Source of the DNA: Candidatus Gastranaerophilales bacterium HUM_9
Lineage (GTDB): Bacteria; Cyanobacteriota; Vampirovibrionia; Gastranaerophilales; Gastranaerophilaceae
DNA length: 64,000 nucleotides
Assembly (NCBI GenBank): GCA_002103075.1
Contig: DABG01000006.1
Location: 1 to 64,000 of the forward strand
Direction of reading: 5' to 3'
Position numbers and translations under genes: made by a program. Positions 24,418 through 33,906 of this stretch are shown in pieces (positions within the stretch are counted from its first letter, which is position 1; the number at the start of each line of letters is the position of its first letter). A model generated the notes under the pieces. The model saw only the letters and a program-made list of their open reading frames with translations. It searched no databases and was not told where the DNA came from.

Positions 24418-26532
24418 ATGGCTAGATACAAAAGAAATAATTATAATGATTTCAGTACAAGAATTTCAAGAGGTTCTTATAAACAAGAAGAGGACACTCT
24501 CTTTGATACTTTGAAACGATTGATAATATTAGGTGCTGCAATTTGTTTAGGCGGATTAGTTTCGTTAAAGTTATATTTAATGGCTGTTCCACCAATTGCA
24601 AATCTTTCAGATTTTAGACCTAATATGGTTACAACTATTTATTCTAATGATGGGGAAGTTATTAAGACATTTAATGCTTGTACATTCTCAAAAGTTAGTA
24701 TAAATGATATTCCAAAACAATTGCAACAAGCTATTATTGCAACAGAGGATAAAAATTTCTATAACCACAACGGTTATGACTTGTTTGGTTTGACAAGATC
24801 AATGTTAGAAAATATTCTTGCGGGACGTGTTGTTCAAGGTGGTAGTACTATTACTCAACAGTTATCAAGAATGTTGTTTTTATCAAACGAGCAAACATAT
24901 ACAAGAAAATTAAAAGAAATAATTATTGCAGCGAAGATTGAAAAGTCTTTGAGTAAATCACAAATTTTAGAAATGTATTTGAACAATGTTTACTTAGGTT
25001 CAGGTGCTTACGGTGTAGATGGTGCTGCACAAACTTATTTCAATAAAAAACTAAATCAATTAACATTAGCTGAAATGGCACTTATTGCAGGGTTACCTCA
25101 AGCACCATCAGTTTATTCACCATTTAACAACATTGATTTAGCTAAAAAACGAAGAAACAGAGTTCTAGAACGTATGTACAAAATGCATTACATTGATAAA
25201 GCTACAATGGAAGCTGCACAATCAGAGGAGATTAGACTTTCTTCTGTACCCAAATATTACACATTAAATAAAGCTCCTTATTTTTGTGATTATGTAATGA
25301 ACGAGCTTTCAAAACTTGGATTTACAGAACAAGAAATTTCACAAGGCGGTTATAAAATTATAACAACACTTGATTATAAAGCACAATTAAAAGCTAATGA
25401 AACAATAATTAGTACATTAAATGGCTGGGGATTAAGAGGTAAAAATAGTCAAGCAGCTGTTTTTTCATTCAGTCCAGTTGATGGTAAAATTTTAGTTTAT
25501 GCAGGTGGTAAAAACTATGCAGAAAGCCAATATGATAGAGTTACACAAGCTATAAGACCTCCTGGGTCAGCATTTAAACCGTTTATTTATACAGCGGCTT
25601 TGCAAAAAGGTTTATCACCAAATGATATGATAGACGATACTCCATATAAATTAGGCTCTTGGGCACCTCACAACTATGGTAATAAATATAGAGGAAGAAT
25701 TCCTTTGTATAAGGCTTTGATGGTTTCATCAAACGTATGTGCAGTTAGATTGATTGAATATGTAGGTGTTAGATCTGTTATACAATGTGCAAGAATGATG
25801 GGTATAAACACTCCATTACAATACGATTACACAATCGCACTTGGTTCAAACGGGGTTAAATTATTTGAAATTACTCGTGCTTATGGTGTTTATGCTAGTG
25901 GAGGATACAAAGTTGAACCTTATGCTATTGAAAGAGTTGAATCTTCAAGAGGTAAAATATTGTATTCTGCTCCAAGAACAAAGGTTGAAAAAGTTATAGA
26001 AACAGATATTGCAGCAATGATGACATCTATGTTAAAAACAGTAGTAAAACACGGTACCGGTATGGCTGCTAATATTGGTAAGCCTTGTGCAGGTAAAACT
26101 GGTACAACAGATGATTATAAAGATGCGTGGTTTGTTGGTTATACGCCAAGTGTTGTAACAGGTGTTTGGGTAGGTAATGATGACAACACTCGTATGGGTG
26201 GACTTACAGGTGGTACAGTTCCTGCAATTATATGGAAAAATGTAATGTTGCAAGCTACAGAACCTTATGGAAATGAAGATTTTGGATATCCTGATATATT
26301 GTTTAAGGAAAAAGGTAGAGCTGTTAATAAGTTGACAGATGCAAAAGCACCAACTAAATATGTTGATGATTCAGATGTGAATGCACCAACCGAAGATGTT
26401 GTACACGTAAATAATTATGTTCCAAGTGGATTTAATGAACACGTTATGCAACAGGGTGCTTCTCAAAGACCTCCTGTTCCACAAACTTCTCAGCCACCTA
26501 TTCCAACAGCAGGACAGGATTTTAATAATTAG
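24418..26532 (+). CDS. Class A penicillin-binding protein (PBP1A-like glycosyltransferase/transpeptidase)
   Basis: It polymerises and cross-links peptidoglycan at the cytoplasmic membrane. A short basic cytoplasmic tail precedes one membrane helix (about 33-56). The GT51 domain has catalytic E110 in ATEDKNFYNH, the GGSTITQQL motif and LEMYLNNVYLG. The transpeptidase domain has S384-x-x-K387 (PGSAFKPF), SSN (MVSSNVCAVRL) and KTGT (AGKTGTTDDYKDAW). A Pro/Gln-rich tail ends the 704-aa protein. It is complete and normal in length for the family. Confidence 0.95.
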   Translation: MARYKRNNYNDFSTRISRGSYKQEEDTLFDTLKRLIILGAAICLGGLVSLKLYLMAVPPIANLSDFRPNMVTTIYSNDGEVIKTFNACTFSKVSINDIPKQLQQAIIATEDKNFYNHNGYDLFGLTRSMLENILAGRVVQGGSTITQQLSRMLFLSNEQTYTRKLKEIIIAAKIEKSLSKSQILEMYLNNVYLGSGAYGVDGAAQTYFNKKLNQLTLAEMALIAGLPQAPSVYSPFNNIDLAKKRRNRVLERMYKMHYIDKATMEAAQSEEIRLSSVPKYYTLNKAPYFCDYVMNELSKLGFTEQEISQGGYKIITTLDYKAQLKANETIISTLNGWGLRGKNSQAAVFSFSPVDGKILVYAGGKNYAESQYDRVTQAIRPPGSAFKPFIYTAALQKGLSPNDMIDDTPYKLGSWAPHNYGNKYRGRIPLYKALMVSSNVCAVRLIEYVGVRSVIQCARMMGINTPLQYDYTIALGSNGVKLFEITRAYGVYASGGYKVEPYAIERVESSRGKILYSAPRTKVEKVIETDIAAMMTSMLKTVVKHGTGMAANIGKPCAGKTGTTDDYKDAWFVGYTPSVVTGVWVGNDDNTRMGGLTGGTVPAIIWKNVMLQATEPYGNEDFGYPDILFKEKGRAVNKLTDAKAPTKYVDDSDVNAPTEDVVHVNNYVPSGFNEHVMQQGASQRPPVPQTSQPPIPTAGQDFNN

Positions 26533-26594
26533 GTTTTGTTGGTTGAAGTTTAGTTGAACATTGTTTGAAATTTTTAAAAAAGGAAGAATATAAA

Positions 26595-27494
26595 ATGATT
26601 GAAAATATGGAATTGGTTAAAGAGCTAGGTGCAGGTGCAACTATTTCACAGACTGCAAAATTATATAGAACACACGATATGATTGAATATACTACAGACT
26701 CTGAATTAGCTTATGCTGATTTGATTAATGCTACATTGGCTTTGAATATAGCATCAGAGTTTTATGACGTATGTGGAGCTGTGTTTGTTAAAAACAATAC
26801 ATTGACTGCGGCAGCTTTGGGTGCAACTATATTTGATGCGTTTAAGAATGCAATTGACTGTAACCCAATTGACTCTATTTGTGGTGTTGTTGCTTTGACA
26901 AAAGAGGTAAATGTTGATATAGCTCGTTTGTTGACTTCACAACATATTGTTTTGGCTCCAGAATTTTCAAAAGAAGCTATTAATGTTTTAGAAATAAATA
27001 AGGTTAAATATGTTAAAATAGATACTCCATTAAAGGACTATAAAAACTATTTGCAAGAAGAAATTACTTTAACGCCATTTGGAACAATTATTCAAGATGT
27101 TAATAAAAAAGAATTAGATAAAGACTCATTCAAAGTTGTGTCAAAATTGAAACCAACAGTTGAACAAATTGAAGACGCTATTTTTGCGTGGAAGATTTCT
27201 AAGTATCTAAAGAGTTCAGCAATTGTTGTAGCAAAGGATTTTAAGACAGTTGGTATTTCACAAGGATTACAGTCTAATGCTTCAGAATATGCCTTGAATA
27301 TTGCGTGTGACAATGCAAAAGATGCTGTTTTAGCAACTGATGTACCTTTGACTATGCATGATTTGAACACAGCTGTTCAATGTCGAGTAAAATTGATTAT
27401 TCAACCTGGGGTTGTTCAAAATGTTTTGAAACAAGCAGACAAGTTTGAAGTATCAATGATTACAACAGGTATTTCTAACTTTTCACTTAGTTAA
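26595..27494 (+). CDS. Stand-alone AICAR-transformylase-like (PurH C-terminal domain) protein
   Basis: PurH is normally a fusion of IMP cyclohydrolase and AICAR formyltransferase. This 299-aa protein matches only the latter fold: PIDSICGVVALTKEV, APEFSKEA, KPTVEQIEDAIFAWKISKYLKSSAIVVAKD, TVGISQGLQSNASE, CRVKLIIQPGVV and TTGISNFS. Key family residues differ: the usual RYGENPHQ block is not evident and KSNAI reads KSSAI, so activity is doubtful. I chose the ATG at 26595 because AAGGAAG lies 8 bases upstream. It follows the PBP gene by 62 bp. It may be a diverged purine enzyme or a non-catalytic relative. Confidence 0.75.
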   Translation: MIENMELVKELGAGATISQTAKLYRTHDMIEYTTDSELAYADLINATLALNIASEFYDVCGAVFVKNNTLTAAALGATIFDAFKNAIDCNPIDSICGVVALTKEVNVDIARLLTSQHIVLAPEFSKEAINVLEINKVKYVKIDTPLKDYKNYLQEEITLTPFGTIIQDVNKKELDKDSFKVVSKLKPTVEQIEDAIFAWKISKYLKSSAIVVAKDFKTVGISQGLQSNASEYALNIACDNAKDAVLATDVPLTMHDLNTAVQCRVKLIIQPGVVQNVLKQADKFEVSMITTGISNFSLS

Positions 27495-27581
27495 TTGGTT
27501 CAATCCCTTATGGCTATTGACTTTAATTTTTAATGTGATAGTATTTTGGTTACAATTTATAAAATGTTAAGAGGTATAGAT

Positions 27582-28226
27582 ATGTCTATAAGAAGAGTAG
27601 ACTCAAATTCTGATTTAAAAAACAGAATTGTAGTAGCGTCAACAACTAGTGCTGTTGCAGGCACAGCATATACTGCAACTAAGAAAAACTGGTTATACAA
27701 AAATAATCCATCAGATGTTTTTGTAAAAAAGGTTAGTAATCATTTAGAAGCAAATGTTACTCCAGAACAAAGAAGAGAAGCGTCTATTATTAACAGTTTT
27801 GTTCGTTCTGTAGTTGATCCGGAAGTTGATGTTCAGACTGTTAAACCACAAATAAAAGCAAGTAAAGAATTATCAGAAGCTATTAAATCTAATCCAGCAG
27901 AAGATGTAGATGCGGCTATTGAAAGAGTTTTTTCAGAACCTGATACTACAAAATTAAAAGAAAATTTGTTGAATTTACAAAACAATACAAAGAGTGACAA
28001 ATTATTTGGTAGAAATGCTGCTTTGAAACTTGTTCACGAAAATTTTGATGCGGAAAAACAAGTTCTTAAAAAGAATTCAAACACAAGTGAAGCGTTATTT
28101 AAGATGATGAAATCTACAGCAAGAGGAATGCAGACAAAGGCTTCTGTTGTAGCAGGTGTTGTTACAGGTGCTGTTGCAGCTGCTTTGACATTGGTGTTTA
28201 CTGATGTTGATAAAAAATCTAAGTAG
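27582..28226 (+). CDS. Hypothetical protein with C-terminal hydrophobic segment
   Basis: The family is not recognised. The start at 27582 is chosen because AAGAGGT lies 6 bases upstream (214 aa). A small hydrophobic Ala/Thr stretch lies near residues 18-30. The middle is helical and charged (about 45-185). A likely membrane helix (VVAGVVTGAVAAALTLVF) sits at the extreme C-terminus, as in tail-anchored or pore-like small proteins. Its stop lies 8 bp from the convergent kinase gene with no recognisable terminator between them. Confidence 0.68.
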   Translation: MSIRRVDSNSDLKNRIVVASTTSAVAGTAYTATKKNWLYKNNPSDVFVKKVSNHLEANVTPEQRREASIINSFVRSVVDPEVDVQTVKPQIKASKELSEAIKSNPAEDVDAAIERVFSEPDTTKLKENLLNLQNNTKSDKLFGRNAALKLVHENFDAEKQVLKKNSNTSEALFKMMKSTARGMQTKASVVAGVVTGAVAAALTLVFTDVDKKSK

Positions 28227-28234
28227 GTTTTAAA

Positions 28235-28888
28235 TTAGATAGAATTTAAAGTTATTTCAAAAACTGTTGAGATCGAATCTGATTTCAACAGTTTTAGTTT
28301 TCCGTTCATTTTTTCAATGTTTGATTTGCAGATAGCTAAACCTAAACCGTTTCCAGTTGATTTAGTTGTATATCCCTCTGTGAAGATTTTATCAGGATTG
28401 TTTATTGGTTCTGCGTTATTTGATACAGAAATTTTTATAACATTTTTTTCTTGAACGGCATTGACAAATATGTTTTTTTTAGGTTCATCTTTAAATGCTT
28501 CGCAAGCATTTTTGATTAAGTTGATGATTGTTGCTATGAATTTTGTCTTGTCAATTAACACATGGGTTGATGTTTTAATTTCTGATGTAATATTGATGTT
28601 CTTTTGTATGCCATAAACTTTAGATAGGTTAAGAGCTTCTTCAAGAACGAGTTTAATACATTCCTTGTCTAAGATAGTAGTATCACAGGATTTTAACTCT
28701 AGAAGAGAGTTTCCGCTCATTTTGATAGAGTTTTTTATACAGTCTATTGCACGCATTATGTTTATATCAAAGATTTCGTTTTTTACACAGGTTTTTTTGA
28801 TTATTTCTGCATAAAGGTCGCAGATAGATAATTGATTTTTAATCTCGTGTGAGATGAATTTTATACAGTTTAGGTTATAGTCGCTCAT
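28235..28888 (-). CDS. Soluble histidine kinase without sensor domain
   Basis: The phosphoacceptor H14 lies in FISHEIKNQLSI, immediately at the N-terminus. The HATPase domain has the N-box IINLIKNACEAF (N123, N127) and a glycine-rich lid TTKSTGNGLGLAICKSNIEKMNGKL. The G1 box is odd: where DxGxG is expected, the sequence reads SNNAEPI, so the usual adenine-contacting Asp is absent. There is no membrane or sensory region. It sits 102 bp downstream of the NarL-type regulator in the same direction and is probably its partner, although a hairpin lies between them. Confidence 0.82.
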   Translation of the reverse strand: MSDYNLNCIKFISHEIKNQLSICDLYAEIIKKTCVKNEIFDINIMRAIDCIKNSIKMSGNSLLELKSCDTTILDKECIKLVLEEALNLSKVYGIQKNINITSEIKTSTHVLIDKTKFIATIINLIKNACEAFKDEPKKNIFVNAVQEKNVIKISVSNNAEPINNPDKIFTEGYTTKSTGNGLGLAICKSNIEKMNGKLKLLKSDSISTVFEITLNSI

Positions 28889-28911
28889 AGTTCTCCAAAT
28901 TTATTTAAAAA

Positions 28912-28938
28912 TATTGCGGAACTTTATGTTCCGCAAAT
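28912..28938 (-). terminator. Hairpin between regulator and kinase genes
   Basis: TTGCGGAAC (28914-28922) pairs with GTTCCGCAA (28928-28936). The minus-strand downstream sequence (AATATTTTTA) is moderately T-rich. It could partly terminate or stabilise the regulator mRNA, uncoupling the two levels. Confidence 0.5.
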
Positions 28939-28990
28939 TTCTCTCTTTCTTTATTACCTCTTACCCCAAATCATTTAAACATAACATAAA

Positions 28991-29692
28991 TTAAATAGTA
29001 ACAAATTTAGATTTTCTTTTTTTATCAAAACCGTGTCTTAGAGCGTAAAGAACTGCTTGAGTTCTATCTTTCACTTGAAGTTTTTGGAAGATATTATTAA
29101 CGTGGGTTTTAACAGTCGTATTTGAAATGAACAGTTTTTCAGAAACTTCTGCATAACCAAAACCTTGAGTAAGTAGGTCAAGAACTTCTTCTTCACGTTG
29201 AGTTAGACTGGTAAGTAATTTATCGTCTGCAACTTGTTCTTCTTCTTGAACAGATTTTTGAAAATATTCAAAAAATCTAAGTGATAAAGCAGATGGCAAG
29301 AAGATTTTACCAGCGATAACATCTTCAATAGCACAAATAAGTTGAGCAGATGCCATAGTTTTAAGTACATAACCTTTAGCACCGACTTTCATAGCTCTAA
29401 AGATTAAATCAGAATCGTCATAAGCACTAAGTGCGATTACTTTAACATTTAATTCAAGTCTTTGTATTTCATTGATTACTTGTAAACCGTTTTTGTCAGG
29501 CATATTCATATCAACAAGGACTACATCTGGATTGTATTTTTTAATCATATTGATACCAGTTGAAGCGTTTGTAGCTGTTTGAATAGTGTCATAACAACCT
29601 TCTAAAGTTAATAATTCTTTTACTCCCATAAGATGATCATAGTTGTCATCGATAAGGACAATTCTTGTTTTTTTTCTAAATTCTCTACGCAT
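28991..29692 (-). CDS. NarL/LuxR-family response regulator
   Basis: The receiver domain (about 8-125) has D15-D16, phosphoacceptor D61 (VVLVDMNMP), S89 and K111. The C-terminal LuxR-type helix-turn-helix (about 165-225) reads LTQREEEVLDLLTQGFGYAEVSEKLFISNTTVKTHVNNIFQKL. It is a DNA-binding transcription regulator of full length (233 aa). The histidine kinase-like gene lies downstream on the same strand. Target genes are not evident from the sequence. Confidence 0.93.
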   Translation of the reverse strand: MRREFRKKTRIVLIDDNYDHLMGVKELLTLEGCYDTIQTATNASTGINMIKKYNPDVVLVDMNMPDKNGLQVINEIQRLELNVKVIALSAYDDSDLIFRAMKVGAKGYVLKTMASAQLICAIEDVIAGKIFLPSALSLRFFEYFQKSVQEEEQVADDKLLTSLTQREEEVLDLLTQGFGYAEVSEKLFISNTTVKTHVNNIFQKLQVKDRTQAVLYALRHGFDKKRKSKFVTI

Positions 29693-29820
29693 ATTTATCT
29701 CCCCAAATATTATAAATTTTCTTTTAGTTCCCTCTACACTATTTATACTACTATTATTTAGATGAGATTTTAATAAACAAGAGTATTTATCTTATACCAT
29801 TTGAAGTAAATAAGGTTATC

Positions 29821-29841
29821 TAGACCATTCGGTCTATTTTT
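29821..29841 (+). terminator. Isolated terminator-like hairpin in a 450-bp gap
   Basis: TAGACC (29821-29826) pairs with GGTCTA (29831-29836), followed by TTTTT on the + strand. No + strand gene precedes it. The rest of the gap 29693-30145 holds an inverted repeat GCATGCC (29851-29857) / GGCATGC (29886-29892) and the dispersed repeat at 30022-30085, and no convincing gene. Confidence 0.35.
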
Positions 29842-30021
29842 CATGTCAAAGCATGCCATAGCAAGGATTTCCATGATTGCAAAAAGGCATGCCCGTACAT
29901 CAAATAATTTAGATTAAATTGCGTAGAATAATAAAATTTGTAGTATTTTTAGATTATGAGGTGAGTTTTTGTAACAAGAAGGTTACAAATGGGAATTTGT
30001 GTTAGGTGGAAGTTTAAATTA

Positions 30022-30085
30022 AAACCGCCATTCAGAGCGTGTTGTAAGTGCTTACTAAGGCAAGCGAAGAATCCCTGTAAACATA
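30022..30085 (-). repeat. Dispersed intergenic repeat, inverted unit
   Basis: The reverse complement reads ACAGGGATTC, then TCGCTTGC, ending CTCTGAATGGCGG. It aligns with the units at 1116-1175 and 7508-7560. Confidence 0.55.
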
Positions 30086-30145
30086 TAAGCATTACACATT
30101 ACGAAATACGCATTCAATATCTAATCCCTGTGTGCGTCTATTCGT

Positions 30146-31420
30146 CTATTTTTTACACATGTTATAAACAATCATTTCAGCTTTTTTTAATTGAATATCG
30201 TTGTGTTTTCTGCGTTCGCTTATTGAATAAGGTACATTGATATCAGGTTCAATTCCTTTTTTATTAATATCAGACCCGTTTGGGGTTAGGTATTTTGCAA
30301 TAGTAATATTTAATCCTGTGCTGTTTTCAAGTGGAATGATTTGTTGAACAAGTCCTTTCCCATAGGTTTTAGAGCCTACAAGGATAGCTTTGTGGTTGTC
30401 TTTTAGCGCTCCTGATAGGATTTCACTAGCACTTGCACTTGTCTCATCAACTAAGACTACAGTTGGTTTGGTGATTATAGGAAAATCTGTTTTTGCAGAA
30501 ATATCGTTTTTCTTTCCGTTTCTAGAAACTATGCTTACAATTTTTCCGTTATTGATAAACAAATTAGCTACAACAACAGCGTTTGAAAGTAACCCACCTG
30601 TATTTCCTCGTAGGTCAATTATTAGTCCGTCTGTTTTAGAGGTGTCTTTTAGTGCTTTTACAAAATCAGAAGCAGTATTTGAACCGATAAAACTTTTTAT
30701 TTTAATGTAGCCAATGTTGTTTTTGTCAATTCGGCTTTCTACAGATTTGATTTCTATTTCTTCACGTTTAATGTATTTTATTAAATAAGAATTTCCTCGT
30801 TTGATTTTTAGTTTAACCTTAGAATCAATAGGTCCACGAATCAAGGTCGCAACAGAGGATAAGTCCATACCATTGATATTTTTACCGTTAACCTCTGTTA
30901 TAATATCGTTTGATTTTAAACCTGATTTTTGAGCTGGTGTCCCGTCGATGACACTGTGGATAACGGTTTTTCCACTATTATTAATTATGTTGATGCCTAT
31001 ACCTGTTATGTGTGCATCAATTGAACGGAACTGTTCTTCAAACTCTTGTTTTGATAAAAATCTGCTATAAGGGTCATTAAGGCTTGCAATCATTGTATCA
31101 ATCGCAACTTTTGCATCTTCATCTGTTTTTATTTTGTTTTTATAATGTTTTTTCCAATAGCTCCAATTTTGTGAATTAAGACTACTATCAATATATTTTT
31201 GGTTGATAACACTCCAAGATTTTTCAAAGAGTTTTTGAGAAGAAATTTGCTTTGTATTAATACTGTCATCACCCATTGTTAAAGGTAGTGAAGTATAGAT
31301 TGCATTAGTAATACACTTGTATAAAAGAATTACAAGAATGACAGTTAGTATAAGAATTACAAGCTCTTTTCTTTTCATAGTTTCATTTAACATCAATGAC
31401 AATTTATAATCAATATACAT
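30146..31420 (-). CDS. ctpA: Carboxyl-terminal processing protease (S41 family)
   Basis: It is a membrane-anchored periplasmic Ser/Lys protease. A hydrophobic segment (about 19-36) follows a short cytoplasmic tail. A PDZ domain (about 120-205) contains GIGINIINNSGK and ADI-type SGLKSNDIITEVNGK. The protease domain has GLIIDLRGNTGGLL, the nucleophile region ETSASASEILSG and the Lys in KTYGKGLVQQ. Full length (424 aa). Three in-frame ATGs (residues 1, 10, 15) are possible starts and none has a clear ribosome site; the third would leave the shortest pre-membrane tail. CtpA enzymes trim periplasmic proteins, and the target here is unknown. Confidence 0.92.
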   Translation of the reverse strand: MYIDYKLSLMLNETMKRKELVILILTVILVILLYKCITNAIYTSLPLTMGDDSINTKQISSQKLFEKSWSVINQKYIDSSLNSQNWSYWKKHYKNKIKTDEDAKVAIDTMIASLNDPYSRFLSKQEFEEQFRSIDAHITGIGINIINNSGKTVIHSVIDGTPAQKSGLKSNDIITEVNGKNINGMDLSSVATLIRGPIDSKVKLKIKRGNSYLIKYIKREEIEIKSVESRIDKNNIGYIKIKSFIGSNTASDFVKALKDTSKTDGLIIDLRGNTGGLLSNAVVVANLFINNGKIVSIVSRNGKKNDISAKTDFPIITKPTVVLVDETSASASEILSGALKDNHKAILVGSKTYGKGLVQQIIPLENSTGLNITIAKYLTPNGSDINKKGIEPDINVPYSISERRKHNDIQLKKAEMIVYNMCKK

Positions 31421-31529
31421 AGAGCATGTTATTTGATATTTTTTAGACTATTAAAATTATATTTATTAAAATAAAGATTTGTTTGTGTTAGTATAATTGA
31501 TATATATAGTAATTGAAAAAGAGGTAACA

Positions 31530-32975
31530 ATGGAAGATTTAAGAGAAAAATACGAAGTTGTAATTGGGTTAGAAGTACATGCTCAATTAAAAACAAAATC
31601 AAAAATATTTGCACCTGATAGTACAGAATTTGGTAATGAACAAAACTCACAAATCAGTGCTATTACATTAGGTATGCCAGGAGTTTTACCTGTATTAAAT
31701 AAAGAATGTGTAAATATGGGTATAAAATTAGGATTAGCTCTAAATTGTGATATTCCTGAAAAATGTAAGTTTGATAGAAAACAATATTTTTATGCTGACC
31801 TTCCAAAAGGTTATCAAATTTCTCAATATGATGAACCAATCTGTTTAAACGGTCACTTGGATATCAATGGTAAAAGAATTGGTATCACAAGAGCTCACTT
31901 AGAAGAAGATGCTGGTAAACTTGTTCACGCAGGTGCTGCAGGTATTGCAGGCTCTACATATTCATTGGTTGACTTAAACAGAGCAGGTACTCCATTATTA
32001 GAAATTGTTTCTGAACCTGATATGAGAAGTTCAGAAGAAGCTAAAAACTATATGGAAGAATTGAGAAATATTGTTAGATATATTGGTGTTTGTGACGGTA
32101 ACCTAGAAGAAGGTTCTATGAGATGTGACGCTAATATCTCAATTATGCCAAAAGGTTCAAAAGAATTTGGTACACGTGCAGAAATCAAGAACGTAAACAG
32201 TTTTAGAGCTTTGCAACGTGCTATTGAATATGAAATAGATAGACAAATCGAACTTGTTGAAGATGGTGAAGAAGTTGTTCAAGAAACAAGATTGTGGGAC
32301 GATGCAGAAGGCGTTACAAAATCTATGAGAGGCAAAGAAGATGCTCACGATTATAGATATTTCCCAGAACCTGATTTGATGCCATTATCTATTTCAAGAG
32401 AATGGGTTGAAGAAGTTAGAAAAACACTTCCTGAATTGCCTGCTCAAAAACGTGAAAGATATATGTCACTTGGTTTGAATGAGTATGACGCAAGCGTTAT
32501 TGTTGAGCAAATGGCTTCAGCGTTGTTCTTTGATAAGGTTCTAGAACTTGGTGCTGATGCAAAGAGTGCTGTAAACTTTATGATGGGACCTATTGCAGCT
32601 CATTTAAAAGAAGAACATATCGAAATTTCTGATACTAAGTTGACACCTGAAAACTTGGCTGAATTACTTGGTATGATTGAAAAGAACACTATTTCTAATA
32701 ATGTTGGTAAACAAATCATTGTTGATATGATGAACGATGGTACTTCTGCAAAGAAAATTGTTGAAGAAAAAGGTTTGAGTCAAATTACTGACGTTAATGC
32801 TATTAGAAAAATTGTTGAAGAAATTGTTGCTAATAACCAGCCACAAGTTGAACAGTATAAATCTGGTAAAACAAACTTGTTTGGTTTCTTTGTAGGACAA
32901 GCTATGAAGGCTACAAAGGGTAAAGCAAATCCTAAGACAGTTAATGAAATTTTGAGAGAATTACTTGATTCTTAA
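31530..32975 (+). CDS. gatB: Asp/Glu-tRNA amidotransferase subunit B
   Basis: GatB is the kinase/tRNA-binding subunit of GatCAB, which converts misacylated Glu-tRNA-Gln (and Asp-tRNA-Asn) to the amide form. EVVIGLEVHAQLKTKSKIF, FYADLPKGYQISQYD, the acidic LEEDAGKLVH, NRAGTPLLEIVSEPD and the helical C-terminal YqeY-like tail are all present (481 aa). The ATG at 31530 is chosen because AGAGG lies 5 bases upstream. gatA and gatC are not in this window. Confidence 0.97.
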   Translation: MEDLREKYEVVIGLEVHAQLKTKSKIFAPDSTEFGNEQNSQISAITLGMPGVLPVLNKECVNMGIKLGLALNCDIPEKCKFDRKQYFYADLPKGYQISQYDEPICLNGHLDINGKRIGITRAHLEEDAGKLVHAGAAGIAGSTYSLVDLNRAGTPLLEIVSEPDMRSSEEAKNYMEELRNIVRYIGVCDGNLEEGSMRCDANISIMPKGSKEFGTRAEIKNVNSFRALQRAIEYEIDRQIELVEDGEEVVQETRLWDDAEGVTKSMRGKEDAHDYRYFPEPDLMPLSISREWVEEVRKTLPELPAQKRERYMSLGLNEYDASVIVEQMASALFFDKVLELGADAKSAVNFMMGPIAAHLKEEHIEISDTKLTPENLAELLGMIEKNTISNNVGKQIIVDMMNDGTSAKKIVEEKGLSQITDVNAIRKIVEEIVANNQPQVEQYKSGKTNLFGFFVGQAMKATKGKANPKTVNEILRELLDS

Positions 32976-32992
32976 TCAGAATATATATAATT

Positions 32993-33035
32993 AACAAGGG
33001 CTTCAGTTTGAAAAACTGAAGCCCTTGTTTTTTTT
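32993..33035 (+). terminator. Rho-independent terminator of gatB
   Basis: AACAAGGGCTTCAGTTT (32993-33009) pairs perfectly with its complement at 33013-33029 and runs into eight or more Ts. Confidence 0.93.
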
Positions 33036-33044
33036 CTAAAACTT

Positions 33045-33779
33045 TTATGCAACAAATTCTTTTGTTGGTTTAGGTTCGTTTTCTTTATCGTTCATTTTTT
33101 CAAGAGGTGCTTGTGGTTCAGGTTTAGGGTGAGTTTTTGCGTATGCTTTTGCAGTTGTGTTATCTGCTATAAACTTACCTGTTCTGCTACCTAGTTCAAA
33201 CGCACCACAAGATACAGTTATAAAGCCTAGCGCTTTTATCAATCCACCGAGCTTGCCTTGTGGAAGTTTGCCTAAGATTTTGTTTGATTTGCAGAAGTTT
33301 TTGCCTGCAGTTACTATTCCGTTAAGTATCTTGTTATTTTGGTAATGTGCTACGTTTCCACCTAGGCCAAAAAGTTTTTTATATGCCCATTCGGCACCAA
33401 ACATAAAACTCATTGCACCGAGTTCTTTTATTGAGGCAGATTTTTTGTCATCAGCCTTATAGGCACGAACGGCACTAGCTACACAAAGGATAGGGTTTAC
33501 TAGTTTTGATAAGATGTTTACACTTTTACATACTCCATCAAAAATTTTGCTAGAGTTTCTAGCTGTTTCGATTGTTCCAGAAACTCTGTTAAGTCCGTCT
33601 GCAACAGCACCAGTTTTGCCGTGTGCAAGTTCTAGTACGTCGCTTGCTGCATTTTTAACTTGAAGTCCAGCAACAAGTGCACGTTCTTTTTGGTCAGCAC
33701 GTAATGAATTGTTGGCTTTATCAGTATTCATACAGCCAAACACTAGCATTCTAATTGGATCTGCTAAACTTACAGACAT
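33045..33779 (-). CDS. Hypothetical protein, helical, with hydrophobic stretches
   Basis: The family is not recognised. The 244-aa protein is Ala/Lys-rich with moderately hydrophobic helices near 85-105 (NILSKLVNPILCVASAVRAY), 118-135 and 180-200. None is a certain membrane span. The last 40 residues are Pro/Glu/Lys-rich and disordered. No strong ribosome site is visible. It converges with gatB and ends 10 bp after that gene's terminator. It is probably lineage-specific. Confidence 0.68.
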   Translation of the reverse strand: MSVSLADPIRMLVFGCMNTDKANNSLRADQKERALVAGLQVKNAASDVLELAHGKTGAVADGLNRVSGTIETARNSSKIFDGVCKSVNILSKLVNPILCVASAVRAYKADDKKSASIKELGAMSFMFGAEWAYKKLFGLGGNVAHYQNNKILNGIVTAGKNFCKSNKILGKLPQGKLGGLIKALGFITVSCGAFELGSRTGKFIADNTTAKAYAKTHPKPEPQAPLEKMNDKENEPKPTKEFVA

Positions 33780-33906
33780 ACAAAGACCTTATTCTAACTA
33801 ACACACATGTATTTTAAGTAAATTTTTTCAATGTTTTTGCTAGTTTAATAATATATTGGAGTAATGTTTTACAAAAGTTAACGATAAAAATATAATAGGT
33901 TTATAA

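Noticed and set aside
29989..30240. 83-codon + strand frame with many Cys
   Set aside because: It runs through a dispersed repeat and into the reverse strand of the S41 protease gene.
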